A stretch of DNA of 64,000 nt from Azospirillum sp. TSA2s (GTDB lineage Bacteria > Pseudomonadota > Alphaproteobacteria > Azospirillales > Azospirillaceae): positions 1,315,501 through 1,379,500 of the forward strand of contig NZ_CP039650.1 in assembly GCF_004923315.1 (NCBI RefSeq). Direction: 5' to 3'. The position numbers and the translations under genes are program-made. The notes under the pieces were generated by a model. The model saw nothing but the letters and a program-made list of their open reading frames with translations, did not search any database and was not told the DNA's origin. Below are positions 25,579 to 34,258 of the stretch, piece after piece (the first letter of the stretch is position 1; each line of letters begins with the position of its first letter).

Positions 25579-27399
25579 ATGGCCCGCCCGATCTTCCTTC
25601 TCCTCATCCTTCTGGCTCTGCTGGCGCCCCGTCCGACGGTGGCTGAGTCCCCCCATCACGGCATTGCCCACCACGGCATAGCCATGCATGGTGACCTCGC
25701 CTTGCCGCCGGACTTCACCGCCTTCCCTTACGTCAACCCAGCGGCGCCGAAGGGCGGCACCATCCGGCAGGCGGTGACCGGCAGCTTCGACAGCCTGCAT
25801 CCGCACATCGTCAAGGGGGTGCCGGCGCTGGGGATGGGCTATGTCTTCGAAACGCTGCTGACGTGGTCGTGGGATGAGCCCTTCTCGCTCTACGGCCTGC
25901 TGGCCGACCGGGTGGAGGTGGCCGACGACCGCTCCGCCGTCACCTTCCACATCAACCCCAAGGCGCGCTGGCAGGACGGCACGCCGGTGACCGCCGCCGA
26001 TGTGCTGTTCTCGCTGGAGGCGCAGAGGCAGCACGGCACCCCCAACCGCCGCCTGTTCTACGCCAAGGTCACGGCGGCCGAGGCGCCGGATCCGCAAACG
26101 GTCCGCTTCGCCTTCGCCGCCAACCCCGACGGCACCATCGACCGCGAGATGCCGCTGCTGATGGGGTTGATGCCGATCCATTCCAAGGCCTTCTGGGCGA
26201 ACCGCGACTTCAGCCGCACGACGCTGGAGCCGATCATGGGCAGCGGTCCCTACCGCGTCGCCTCGGTCGATCCCGGTCGCCGCATCGTCTACGAGCGGGT
26301 GCGCGACTATTGGGGCCGCGACCTGCCGGTCCGTGTCGGCCAGTTCAACGCCGACCGGCTGGAATTCGACTATTACCGCGACGATTCCGTGGCGCTGGAA
26401 GCCTTCAAGGCAGGGCAGGGCGACGTTCGTTACGAAAGCGATCCGGCCAAATGGGCCACCGGCTACGACGGCCCGGCCTTGCGCGACGGCCGCATCATCC
26501 GCGAGGAATTGCCGAACCACCGGCCCGAACCGGCGCGCGGCCTGATCTTCAACACCCGCCGGCCGGTCTTCGCCGATGTCCGGGTGCGCCGGGCGCTGGG
26601 GATGGCGACCGATTTCGATTGGATCGGCCGCAACCTGTTCCATGGCCTGCTGACCCGCACCGCCAGCTACTATCCCAACTCCGAACTCGCCGCCCGCGGC
26701 CTGCCGGAGGGTGAGGAGTTGCAGGCGCTTGAGCCCTTCCGCGACCGCCTGCCGCCGGACCTCTTCACCAAGCCTTTCACCCTGCCCGACAGCGGCCAAG
26801 GTAGCAGCAACGGCCCGGCCGGCCTGCGCGCCAACCGGCGCGAGGCGCTGCGGCTGCTGGAGCAGGCCGGCTGGCGGGTGCGAGACGGAAGGCTGACCGA
26901 TGCGGCGGGCAATCGTTTCGCCTTCGAAATACTCCTGTCCGATCCGGCGGAGGAACGGGTGGCGCTGGAGTTCGCCCGTTCGCTGGAACCGCTGGGGATC
27001 GAGGCGCGCGTCCGCACGGTGGACAGTGCCCAGTTCCAGGCTCGGTTGGATGGTTTCGATTTCGATATGACCATGCGCTGGTGGGCGTCCAGCCTGTCGC
27101 CGGGCAACGAGCAGCTCTATTATTACGGATCCGATGCGGCCGGGCAGGAGGGTAGCCGCAACCTCGCCGGCATCCACGACCCGGCGGTCGATGCGCTGGC
27201 CCGCTCGATCGCCGCCGCCACCACGCGGGAGGCGCTGGTCGGCCGGGTGCGGGCACTCGACCGGGTTCTTCTGTGGGGGCATTACATGGTTCCGCTGTTC
27301 CACAGCCCGGTGGACCGCATCACCCGTTGGTCGACCCTGCACCGTCCCGCCGTCACCCCGCTTTATGGTCCGATGCTGGAAAGCTGGTGGGTGGAATAG
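25579..27399 (+). CDS. Peptide ABC transporter substrate-binding protein (family 5, YejA-like)
   Basis: 606 residues from the ATG at 25579. The signal peptide is MARPIFLLLILLALLAPRPTVA, cleaved near ESPHHG. The SBP_bac_5 fold is recognisable from FPYVNPAAPKGGTIRQAVTG, GLLADRVEVADDRSAVTFHI and GSGPYRVASVDPGRRIVYER, each a hallmark of the YejA/oligopeptide group. It should bind peptides in the periplasm and deliver them to the permeases encoded downstream. A short His-rich segment (HHGIAHHGIAMHG) follows the signal peptide, which is unusual. It is the first gene of a four-gene operon. Confidence 0.9.
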   Translation: MARPIFLLLILLALLAPRPTVAESPHHGIAHHGIAMHGDLALPPDFTAFPYVNPAAPKGGTIRQAVTGSFDSLHPHIVKGVPALGMGYVFETLLTWSWDEPFSLYGLLADRVEVADDRSAVTFHINPKARWQDGTPVTAADVLFSLEAQRQHGTPNRRLFYAKVTAAEAPDPQTVRFAFAANPDGTIDREMPLLMGLMPIHSKAFWANRDFSRTTLEPIMGSGPYRVASVDPGRRIVYERVRDYWGRDLPVRVGQFNADRLEFDYYRDDSVALEAFKAGQGDVRYESDPAKWATGYDGPALRDGRIIREELPNHRPEPARGLIFNTRRPVFADVRVRRALGMATDFDWIGRNLFHGLLTRTASYYPNSELAARGLPEGEELQALEPFRDRLPPDLFTKPFTLPDSGQGSSNGPAGLRANRREALRLLEQAGWRVRDGRLTDAAGNRFAFEILLSDPAEERVALEFARSLEPLGIEARVRTVDSAQFQARLDGFDFDMTMRWWASSLSPGNEQLYYYGSDAAGQEGSRNLAGIHDPAVDALARSIAAATTREALVGRVRALDRVLLWGHYMVPLFHSPVDRITRWSTLHRPAVTPLYGPMLESWWVE

Positions 27400-27491
27400 C
27401 GTGGCGGCTTCGCTTGCGCTCTCCCTCGCCGCACCGCATCATCGCGGCAAAGAGAACGTCGATAACGACGAGACGGGGGAGTTTGCCAACC

Positions 27492-28985
27492 ATGTCGACC
27501 GCCAAGCAGCGTTTCACCCTGGTAGCATCAGCAGCGCTGGCGCTGGCCGCCACATCCCTGACGGCAACGGCCCAGCCGCGCACCGACCTCGTCGTCGGCA
27601 TGGCGCTGGAGCCGCCGCATCTGGACCCGACCGCCGGTGCGGCCGGCGCCATCAAGGAAGTCACCTACGCCAACCTGTTCGAACCGCTGCTGCGCGTCGA
27701 TGCCGACGGCAAGCTGGTCCCCGGTCTGGCGGAACGCTGGACCGTGTCGGACGACGGGCTGACCTACCGCTTCACCCTGCGCCCGAACGCCAAGTTCCAT
27801 GACGGCACCACCGCCGATTCCGCCGACGTGAAGTTCACGCTGGACCGCGCCCGCGCCGCCGACTCCGTCAACGCCCAGAAGGCCTATTTCGCCCCGATCG
27901 CGTCGGTCGAAACGCCGGATCCGCAGACGGTGGTCGTCACCCTGTCGCGTCCCGACGGCCTGTTCCTGTTCCACATGGCGAGCGGCGACGCCGCCATCGT
28001 CGCCCCGGAATCGGCGGCGACCAACAAGCAGAAGCCGGTCGGCACCGGTCCCTTCAAGTTCGACCGCTGGGTCGCCGGCGACCGCGTCGTGCTGGTCCGC
28101 AACCCGGATTATGACGGCATGAAGCCGACGCTCGACCGGGTGACCTTCCGCTTCATCAGCGACCCCGCCGCCCAGGTCGCGGCTCTGAAGGCCGGAGACA
28201 TCGACGCCTTCACCCTGTTCAGCACCTACGAGGCGCTGCCGGAGTTCCGCAACGACCCCAAATTCACGGTGACGGTCGGCTCGACGGAAGGCGAGACCAT
28301 CCTGTCGACCAACAACGCCCGCAAGCCTTTCGACGATGTCCGCGTCCGCCGCGCCATGGCCTATGCCATCGACCGCAAGACGCTGATCGACGGCGTGCTC
28401 TACGGCAACGGCGTAGCCATCGGCAGCCATTTCCCGCCGCACCGCGAGGGCTATGTCGACCTGACCGGCATGTACCCCTACGACCCGGCCAAGGCGAAGG
28501 CCCTGCTGGCCGAAGCGGGATATCCCAACGGCTTCGACACCACCCTGCGCCTGCCGCCGCCGCCCTATGCGCGGCGCGGCGGCGAACTGGTCGCCGCCAT
28601 GCTGGCCGAGGTCGGCATCCGCGCGAAGATCGAGCCGGTGGAATGGGCGGCGTGGCTGGAAAAGACGTTCAAGGGCAAGGATTACGACCTGACCATGATC
28701 GCCCATACCGAGCCGCTGGACATCGACATCTACGCCCGGCCCGACTACTACTTCAATTACAAGAGCGAGCGCTTCAACGCCCTGAACGACGAGCTGAACC
28801 GCACCCAGGATCCGGCCAAGCGCAACGCGCTCTACGGCGAGGAGCAGAAAGTTTTGGCGGAGGATGCGGTCAACGGCTTCCTGTTCATGCTGCCGTCGGT
28901 GACGGTGCAGAAGGCCGGCCTGACCGGCATGTGGGTGAACCGCCCGGTCCAGGCCAACGACGTCACCGGCGTTTCCTGGAAATAA
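27492..28985 (+). CDS. Peptide/nickel-type ABC transporter substrate-binding protein (family 5)
   Basis: 497 residues with an N-terminal signal peptide (MSTAKQRFTLVASAALALAA to TAQA-like cleavage near TATAQP). Family 5 features: VVGMALEPPHLDPT, PGLAERWTVSDDGLTYRFTL, FHDGTTADSADVKFTLDRA and VRVRRAMAYAIDRKTLIDG. It belongs with DppA/OppA/NikA-type binding proteins. It is not a close duplicate of the binding protein just upstream, so this transporter may use two binding proteins with different specificity. It lies 26 bp before the first permease. Confidence 0.92.
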   Translation: MSTAKQRFTLVASAALALAATSLTATAQPRTDLVVGMALEPPHLDPTAGAAGAIKEVTYANLFEPLLRVDADGKLVPGLAERWTVSDDGLTYRFTLRPNAKFHDGTTADSADVKFTLDRARAADSVNAQKAYFAPIASVETPDPQTVVVTLSRPDGLFLFHMASGDAAIVAPESAATNKQKPVGTGPFKFDRWVAGDRVVLVRNPDYDGMKPTLDRVTFRFISDPAAQVAALKAGDIDAFTLFSTYEALPEFRNDPKFTVTVGSTEGETILSTNNARKPFDDVRVRRAMAYAIDRKTLIDGVLYGNGVAIGSHFPPHREGYVDLTGMYPYDPAKAKALLAEAGYPNGFDTTLRLPPPPYARRGGELVAAMLAEVGIRAKIEPVEWAAWLEKTFKGKDYDLTMIAHTEPLDIDIYARPDYYFNYKSERFNALNDELNRTQDPAKRNALYGEEQKVLAEDAVNGFLFMLPSVTVQKAGLTGMWVNRPVQANDVTGVSWK

Positions 28986-29011
28986 AACCAAGCAAGTAAG
29001 GATAGACCCGC

Positions 29012-29977
29012 GTGCTTGCGTTCCTGCTGCGACGGCTGGTCAGCCTGATCGTCACCGTCTGGCTGGCCAGCATCGTGGTCTTCGCGGTGCTGCAACTGGT
29101 TCCGGGCGACCCGGCCCTGCTGATGCTGGGTGTCAACGCGCAGCCCGACACGCTGGCGGCCCTGCGCAGCCAGATGGGTCTCGATCAGCCCATCCTTACC
29201 CGCTACCTGCAGTGGGCCGGCGCGCTTGCCCGCGGCGACCTCGGCGTCAGCCTGACCTACGCCCGCCCGGTGGCAGAACTGGTGGCGGAACGGCTGGCGG
29301 TGACCCTGCCGCTGGCCCTGCTGTCGCTGGTCATCAGCACGGTGCTGGCATTGCCGCTCGGCCTGCTGGCGGCGGCGCGGCGGGGCAGGGGCGGGGATTG
29401 GGCTGTGCTGGGCTTCTCGCAACTGGGCGTGTCGATGCCCAGCTTCTGGATCGCCATCCTGCTGATTCTGCTGTTCTCCCTGACCCTGCACTGGTTCCCG
29501 GCCGGCGGATTCCCTGGTTGGACTGGGCCCGGCTGGGGCGGCGGCATCGGCCCGGCCCTGCATGCGCTGCTGCTGCCCGCCCTGGCGCTGGCGTTGCCGG
29601 AGGCCGCCATCCTCGCCCGCGTCACCCGCACCGCCGTGCTCGACACGCTGGCCGAGGACCACATCCGCACCGCCCGCGCCAAGGGAGTCAGCCGCACCGC
29701 GGTCCTGCTGCGCCATGCCCTGCCCAACGCCCTGATCCCGGTGGCGACGGTGCTGGGGCTGCAGATCTCCTTCCTGGTGGCGGGGGCGGTGGTGGTGGAG
29801 AATGTCTTCACCCTGCCGGGGCTGGGCCGGCTGCTCTATCAGGCCATCGGCCAACGCGACCTGATCGTGGTGCAGGGGGTGGTGGTGCTGCTGGCGCTGT
29901 TTGTCGTGGTGGTGAACGCCCTGGTCGACATCGCCTGCGCGCTCGCCGATCCGCGTCCGAAAGGGGTGTCGTCGTGA
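29012..29977 (+). CDS. Peptide ABC transporter permease, DppB type
   Basis: 321 residues from a GTG at 29012. The N terminus MLAFLLRRLVSLIVTVWLAS and the PGDPALLMLG motif are characteristic of DppB/OppB. About six TM helices and the ATPase-contact EAA-like loop (ARAKGVSRTAVLLRHALPNA) are visible. It forms the inner-membrane channel with the next gene, which starts inside its stop codon (GTGA overlap). Confidence 0.94.
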   Translation: MLAFLLRRLVSLIVTVWLASIVVFAVLQLVPGDPALLMLGVNAQPDTLAALRSQMGLDQPILTRYLQWAGALARGDLGVSLTYARPVAELVAERLAVTLPLALLSLVISTVLALPLGLLAAARRGRGGDWAVLGFSQLGVSMPSFWIAILLILLFSLTLHWFPAGGFPGWTGPGWGGGIGPALHALLLPALALALPEAAILARVTRTAVLDTLAEDHIRTARAKGVSRTAVLLRHALPNALIPVATVLGLQISFLVAGAVVVENVFTLPGLGRLLYQAIGQRDLIVVQGVVVLLALFVVVVNALVDIACALADPRPKGVSS

Positions 29978-30801
29978 GACGGCGCCTTCCGCTTTCCCTT
30001 TATCTTGGCGCCGCGCTGACTCTGCTGTTGGTCGTCATGGCGCTGCTGTCGCTGCTGTGGACTCCCTACCCGGCGGAGCAGGTGCGGGTGATCGCCCGGC
30101 TGAAGCCGCCCAGCGCGGCCCATTGGCTCGGCACCGACCATTTTGGGCGCGACGTGCTGTCGATGATCATGGTCGGCGCCCGCAACTCGCTGGCCGTCGG
30201 AGCGGCGGCGGTCGGGCTCGGCTTGCTGGGCGGGGTGCCGCTGGGGCTGCTGGCCGCCGGGCTGGGCCGCTGGGGCGACGAGGTGGTGGCGCGGCTTGGC
30301 GATCTGGTCTTCGCCTTTCCGGCCGTGCTGACGGCGATCCTGCTGACCGCGGTGCTGGGCGCCGGAGCGGTCAACGTCGTGCTGGCCCTGGCGCTGTTCA
30401 ATGCCGCGGTGCTGGCCCGCGTCACCCGCGGCGCGGCGCTGGCGGTGTGGCGGCGGCCCTTCGTCGGGGCGGCGCTGGCGCTGGGGCGTGGTCCTGCGTC
30501 GGCGACGCTGGTGCATGTGCTGCCGAACATCGCCGGCATCGTCGTGGTCCAGGCCACCGTGCTGTTCGCCGTCGCCATCGTCAACGAGGCGGCGCTGAGC
30601 TATCTCGGCCTCGGCATCCAGCCGCCAAGCCCCAGCTGGGGCCGGATGCTGGGCGACGCCCAGACCTACCTGTTCACCGCGCCGCTGCAGGCGGTGTTTC
30701 CGGGTGTGGCGATTGCACTGAGCGTGATGGGGCTGACGATGCTGGGCGACGGCCTGCGGGATTGGCTCGACCCGCGGCACCGGTCGTCTGGGGTGATGTA
30801 G
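29974..30801 (+). CDS. Peptide ABC transporter permease, DppC type
   Basis: 275 residues from the overlapping GTG at 29974. The HWLGTDHFGRDVLSMIMVGAR motif (shown here as LGTDHFGRDVLS) identifies the DppC/OppC family. An ATPase-contact loop follows in the middle of the protein, though its usual EAA pattern is reduced (ALALGRGPASATLVHVLPN). YLGLGIQPPSPSWGRML is near the end. No ATPase gene follows; the next 220 bp hold a dispersed repeat and then a gene on the other strand. Confidence 0.94.
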   Translation: MRRRLPLSLYLGAALTLLLVVMALLSLLWTPYPAEQVRVIARLKPPSAAHWLGTDHFGRDVLSMIMVGARNSLAVGAAAVGLGLLGGVPLGLLAAGLGRWGDEVVARLGDLVFAFPAVLTAILLTAVLGAGAVNVVLALALFNAAVLARVTRGAALAVWRRPFVGAALALGRGPASATLVHVLPNIAGIVVVQATVLFAVAIVNEAALSYLGLGIQPPSPSWGRMLGDAQTYLFTAPLQAVFPGVAIALSVMGLTMLGDGLRDWLDPRHRSSGVM

Positions 30802-30822
30802 TCGGCTAACGGTGAGGTTAGA

Positions 30823-30986
30823 CCCCCACCTAACCTCCCCCGCTGGGCGGGGGAGGGACTGCCGCCACTCTCCCGCACAAGCACTGGCTCCCTCCCCCGC
30901 TCAGCTCTCGCACAAAGCTATGCTTTGTGCTGACGCGGCAGGCGGACCGTAGGTCCGCCGAGAGCGGGGGAGGGTTGGGGTGGGGG
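30823..30986. repeat. Dispersed palindromic repeat, family 1, copy B
   Basis: Closely similar to 5013-5177 over the whole length, with the same outer inverted repeats (CCCCCACCTAACCTCCCCCG against its complement at the other end) and the same two inner hairpins around CACAAAGC and GCGGACC. It lies between the convergent permease and unknown-protein genes and could also serve as a bidirectional terminator there. Confidence 0.85.
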
Positions 30987-31019
30987 TTCTAACGCCGCAA
31001 GGAACAGCCGCCGCCCCGC

Positions 31020-32660
31020 TCACCCCACCGACCGCGTCCGCTCCGACAGTTCGATCAGGTCCATCAGCTCATTGCTCTTCCAATAGCGCGATTTGCCGAC
31101 TTCGGTGCGCGCGGTGGCGACGAGGTCGTCGATGATCGCCTGCTCCTCCGCGCCCAGTTCGCCGCCGCGCTCCAGCCGGTGCGACAGCAGGCGGGTCATG
31201 TTGTGGCTGAAAGTGGGGATCCAGGCGCTGACGCGCTGGCCGAACACGCCGGCGATGCCGTCGATGCGCAGGAGATGCTCCATCCGCTCGTCCAGCGGAT
31301 CGGTCTCCTCGAACTTCATCGCCTTCTCGACATTGGCGCGCAGCTCTTCCAGCAGGCTTTCGCGCCACTTCACCAGATCGTAGGTCTCGAAACCGAAATC
31401 GCGCGACATCGCCTGCCAGCGCCACAGCAGCCGGTCGAGCCAGACGATGTCGGCATGGTCGATCACCGGCTGGCGCCGGGCGGCTGCCGCCTGGGCGGAG
31501 CGTTCCATCGCCACCGCGGCGACACGCGACCCGATGATCTTCGCCGCCTGGGTCCAGGCGTTGCGGAAGGCCGGCTCGCTGCGGCGGTCCTCCATCAGCC
31601 CGGCCGAGGTGGCGGCGTGGACCAGCTGGTCCAGACGCTGCACAAGCGCTTCCAGCCGCGCCTTCTCCTTGGCGCTGGGCCGGATGGCGGAACCGGGCAC
31701 CCGGTCGTTCAGCTTCAGGATGACGGTCAGCGCCGCGGTCAGCGCGCGGGTGACGCCGATGAAATGGCCGGTCAGCGCCGCGGTCATGGCGTCGCCGCGG
31801 CCGGGATCGACGCCGCTCTGCCGGATATACAGCGCCGCCACCGGATAGTTGCGCTTCACCGTCAGCACCGACAGCGGAAGCAAATTCGCCAGATCATCGC
31901 CGCAGCGGTCGCGCAGCTGGTCCGTCGCGTCCAGCAGCCGGTCGGCCAGCCGGTTCGCCTCCGCCTCGCCGCCGCAACTGGCGGGAAACTCCTCCAGCCG
32001 CTCGGCGACCGGCTTGCCCGCCCCCTCGGCATGGGTCAGCACCAGATGCATCAGCCGCAGCGTGTTGACATCGATGGTCGGCGTCTTTTCCAGGAAACCC
32101 GACATCAGCCGGGTGCGGCGCGGCCGGTTGCGCGACAAGCCGGCCAGCAGCTCCTCCGTGGCCTTCTTGTTGGCCAGCACGGCATCCAGATGCTTCACCG
32201 CGGCGACGCGCATCCGCTCCTTCATCACCATCGCGACGGGGGAGCGCAGGATGCGGTCGATCACCTCGCCGCGCGCCATCTCGTCCAGCGTTTCCTGCGC
32301 CTCCACCGCCAGCAGCGGAAAGGCGTCGCGGCTCAGCGCCTCCCACAGGGCGCCGACATCGACGCGCTGCAGCATGCCGGGGACGGCGACGCCGCCGTGA
32401 TAGAGCACGTCGTCGTCGATCAGGAAGGCTTCGAACAGGTTGGTGAACAGGCGCCGGGCGCGGTTGGTGCGCTGGCGGTTCAGATACTCGATGACATATT
32501 GGCGGACGAGCTGGACACGGTCGGTCGGCTCGCTGTCCATGCCCTCGATCTCGCTCAGCAGGCTGTAGACGAGGCTGGCCGGCAGCCGCGCCACCAGGGC
32601 GTCGATCTTGTGCCGCAGCTCGTCCTGGTGCAGCTCTTCCGGGCGTATTTCGTCGGTCAT
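31020..32660 (-). CDS. Conserved-looking protein of unknown function, 546 residues
   Basis: I do not recognise the family. The protein is long, predicted mostly helical, without signal peptide or TM segment, and rich in Arg, Leu, Asp and Glu. It has the codon use of a real high-GC gene: third positions are almost all G or C in this frame. It begins MTDEIRPEELHQDELRHKID, and the ATG at 32660 is the only sensible start. Segments such as YVIEYLNRQRTNRARRLFTN and YWKSNELMDLIELSERTRSV give no catalytic motif. It stands alone between convergent and tandem neighbours. Confidence 0.8.
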   Translation of the reverse strand: MTDEIRPEELHQDELRHKIDALVARLPASLVYSLLSEIEGMDSEPTDRVQLVRQYVIEYLNRQRTNRARRLFTNLFEAFLIDDDVLYHGGVAVPGMLQRVDVGALWEALSRDAFPLLAVEAQETLDEMARGEVIDRILRSPVAMVMKERMRVAAVKHLDAVLANKKATEELLAGLSRNRPRRTRLMSGFLEKTPTIDVNTLRLMHLVLTHAEGAGKPVAERLEEFPASCGGEAEANRLADRLLDATDQLRDRCGDDLANLLPLSVLTVKRNYPVAALYIRQSGVDPGRGDAMTAALTGHFIGVTRALTAALTVILKLNDRVPGSAIRPSAKEKARLEALVQRLDQLVHAATSAGLMEDRRSEPAFRNAWTQAAKIIGSRVAAVAMERSAQAAAARRQPVIDHADIVWLDRLLWRWQAMSRDFGFETYDLVKWRESLLEELRANVEKAMKFEETDPLDERMEHLLRIDGIAGVFGQRVSAWIPTFSHNMTRLLSHRLERGGELGAEEQAIIDDLVATARTEVGKSRYWKSNELMDLIELSERTRSVG

Positions 32661-32825
32661 GCGCGGGCCGCCACGCGATGTTGGGAAGCGATGGCGGGCG
32701 CAGAGGCGCCGCCGCGCGTCATTTAGGACGCAAACCGTAAATTTTTATGTAATGAACCGGAGAAGACGCAGGCTTGGGCGCGGCCCCCGCCGGCAGCGGA
32801 CGGCCACGCCGAAACCCGTGGGCGC

Positions 32826-33320
32826 TCAGCCGTTGCGCAGCTTGGCGATCGGCTGCGAGAACTGCAGCTCGATGTCCCAGGGGAAGTGGATCCAGGTGTC
32901 CTGGCTGACTTCGGTGATGAAGGTGTCGACCAGCGGCCGGCCGGCCGGCTTGGCGTAGACGGTGGCGAAATGCGCCTTGGGCAGCATCTTGCGCACGACT
33001 TCCGCCGTCTTGCCGGTGTCCACCAGATCGTCGATGATCAGCCAGCCCTCGCCGTCGCCGGCGTTGGCGCCCTCGACACCCTTCAGCACCGTCGCGTTGC
33101 GCTGCTGCTGGTGGTCGTAGCTGGAGACGCAGACGGTGTCGATCATGCGGATCTCAAGCTCGCGCGCGATGATCGCCGCGGGAACCATGCCGCCGCGCGT
33201 GATCGCGATGATGCCCTTCCACGGGCCGCGGTCGATCAGGCGCCAGGCCAGCGCCTTGGCATTGCGGTGGAGCTCTTCCCAGGACACCGGGAAATGCTTG
33301 TTGAAGGGGGCTTCGGCCAC
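32826..33320 (-). CDS. gpt: Xanthine (guanine) phosphoribosyltransferase
   Basis: Salvages xanthine and guanine to XMP and GMP using PRPP. 164 residues from a GTG at 33320, preceded by GGAGAG. The PRPP-binding motif is LIIDDLVDTGKTAEVV. The N-terminal FPVSWEELHRNAKALAWRL and GIIAITRGGMVPAAIIAREL and the C-terminal WIHFPWDIE match bacterial Gpt. An open frame extends upstream but is not conserved. Confidence 0.93.
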   Translation of the reverse strand: MAEAPFNKHFPVSWEELHRNAKALAWRLIDRGPWKGIIAITRGGMVPAAIIARELEIRMIDTVCVSSYDHQQQRNATVLKGVEGANAGDGEGWLIIDDLVDTGKTAEVVRKMLPKAHFATVYAKPAGRPLVDTFITEVSQDTWIHFPWDIELQFSQPIAKLRNG

Positions 33321-33446
33321 GGGACTGACTCTCCAAAAACAGCAAGCGGACTGTATAACCCAGCCGCCGCCGCCGGGCAATCGGGGGCTATTTGTATGCT
33401 CATGCCCCGCTGCCGCAGGGCTGCCGAAATTTCGTGAAAAAAGCGC

Positions 33447-33475
33447 TTGCGGGGCAGGGGGGCTTTGAGTATGTT
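33447..33475 (+). promoter_or_regulatory. Promoter of first tRNA-Arg
   Basis: TTGCGG (33447-33452) and TATGTT (33470-33475) are 17 bp apart. The same arrangement (TTGCGC, 17 bp, TAGGTT) precedes the second tRNA-Arg, and the flanking sequence is shared, so the element was duplicated with the tRNA. Confidence 0.65.
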
Positions 33476-33556
33476 GCGCGCCTCGACGCCGACGGCCTGC
33501 CGCCGACGCCGGGATGGATGGACGGTAACACTGCCGACCGTCGCAGAATACACAGC

Positions 33557-33633
33557 GCGCCCGTAGCTCAGCTGGATAGAGCATCAGACTACGAATCTGA
33601 GGGTCAGGAGTTCGAATCTCTTCGGGCGCGCCA
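33557..33633 (+). tRNA. tRNA-Arg, anticodon ACG (copy 1)
   Basis: A 77-nt cloverleaf with encoded CCA. Acceptor stem GCGCCCG pairs with CGGGCGC. The anticodon arm is TCAGA-CTACGAA-TCTGA, giving anticodon ACG, which is normally edited to ICG and reads CGU, CGC and CGA. It is identical to the copy at 36558. Confidence 0.97.
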
Positions 33634-33677
33634 TTCTGCTTAGAATACAGGTCCTGAAAATTCGATGATTTGACGGT

Positions 33678-33700
33678 AAGCGGCCTTTAGGCCGCTTTTT
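33678..33700 (+). terminator. Intrinsic terminator after tRNA-Arg copy 1
   Basis: AAGCGGCC pairs with GGCCGCTT around a 4-nt loop and is followed by a T run (33696-33700). Confidence 0.85.
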
Positions 33701-33880
33701 GCGTTTTCAGGCTTGGCCGCTCTGGCGCCACTGCCAACTTTCACCGGGCCATCTTGCGCCGGACTTGGATCGCCGGTTCCCACCCGCCCGGCATTCGCCC
33801 CTTGAAATTACTGTTGCGTCTTCGGTTGCTCCCTTACTGTCGATCTGCGATCCGTTTTTTAGCGAGCAGAAGAGAGGGGC

Positions 33881-34258
33881 ATGGCAACCGGTCTCACGCT
33901 TTCGGACCGGCAGGTCGAAACGCTGGCGGTGGAAGGGTTCCTGCGGAAGATGATCCGCATCCTGACACAGTCGGATCCCAAGGCCGGCCCGGTTCTCGAC
34001 ACTGCCGAGGGACAGCAGACCCTGCGCCAGCAATATGAGCGGGCGCGGGGATACGGGCTGGAGACGGAGCGCGACCTCGGCCGCTACATCGTCACCGCCT
34101 GGACGATGGGGATCGACTTCGACCGCCGCTTTCCGGCCATGTCCCAAATCCTGAACGATCCGGCGCTGACGCCGACCGAAAAGGCCGATGGGGTCGAGCG
34201 CACCGCCCTGACCCTCTTCGCCCTGTTGGCGGAAGGCCCGAAGGACGGCGCGGCATGA
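33881..34258 (+). CDS. Small helical protein of the lipase cassette (possible adaptor or chaperone)
   Basis: 125 residues, no signal peptide, predicted helical. It contains RARGYGLETERDLGRYIVTA and WTMGIDFDRRFPAMSQILND, a pattern I associate with small proteins found beside type VI secretion effector genes, although I cannot name the family with certainty. The ATG at 33881 follows AGAGAGGGG. Its stop overlaps the start of the lipase-like gene (ATGA), indicating translational coupling. Such coupling and order fit a dedicated effector adaptor or chaperone; this is inference. Confidence 0.75.
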   Translation: MATGLTLSDRQVETLAVEGFLRKMIRILTQSDPKAGPVLDTAEGQQTLRQQYERARGYGLETERDLGRYIVTAWTMGIDFDRRFPAMSQILNDPALTPTEKADGVERTALTLFALLAEGPKDGAA

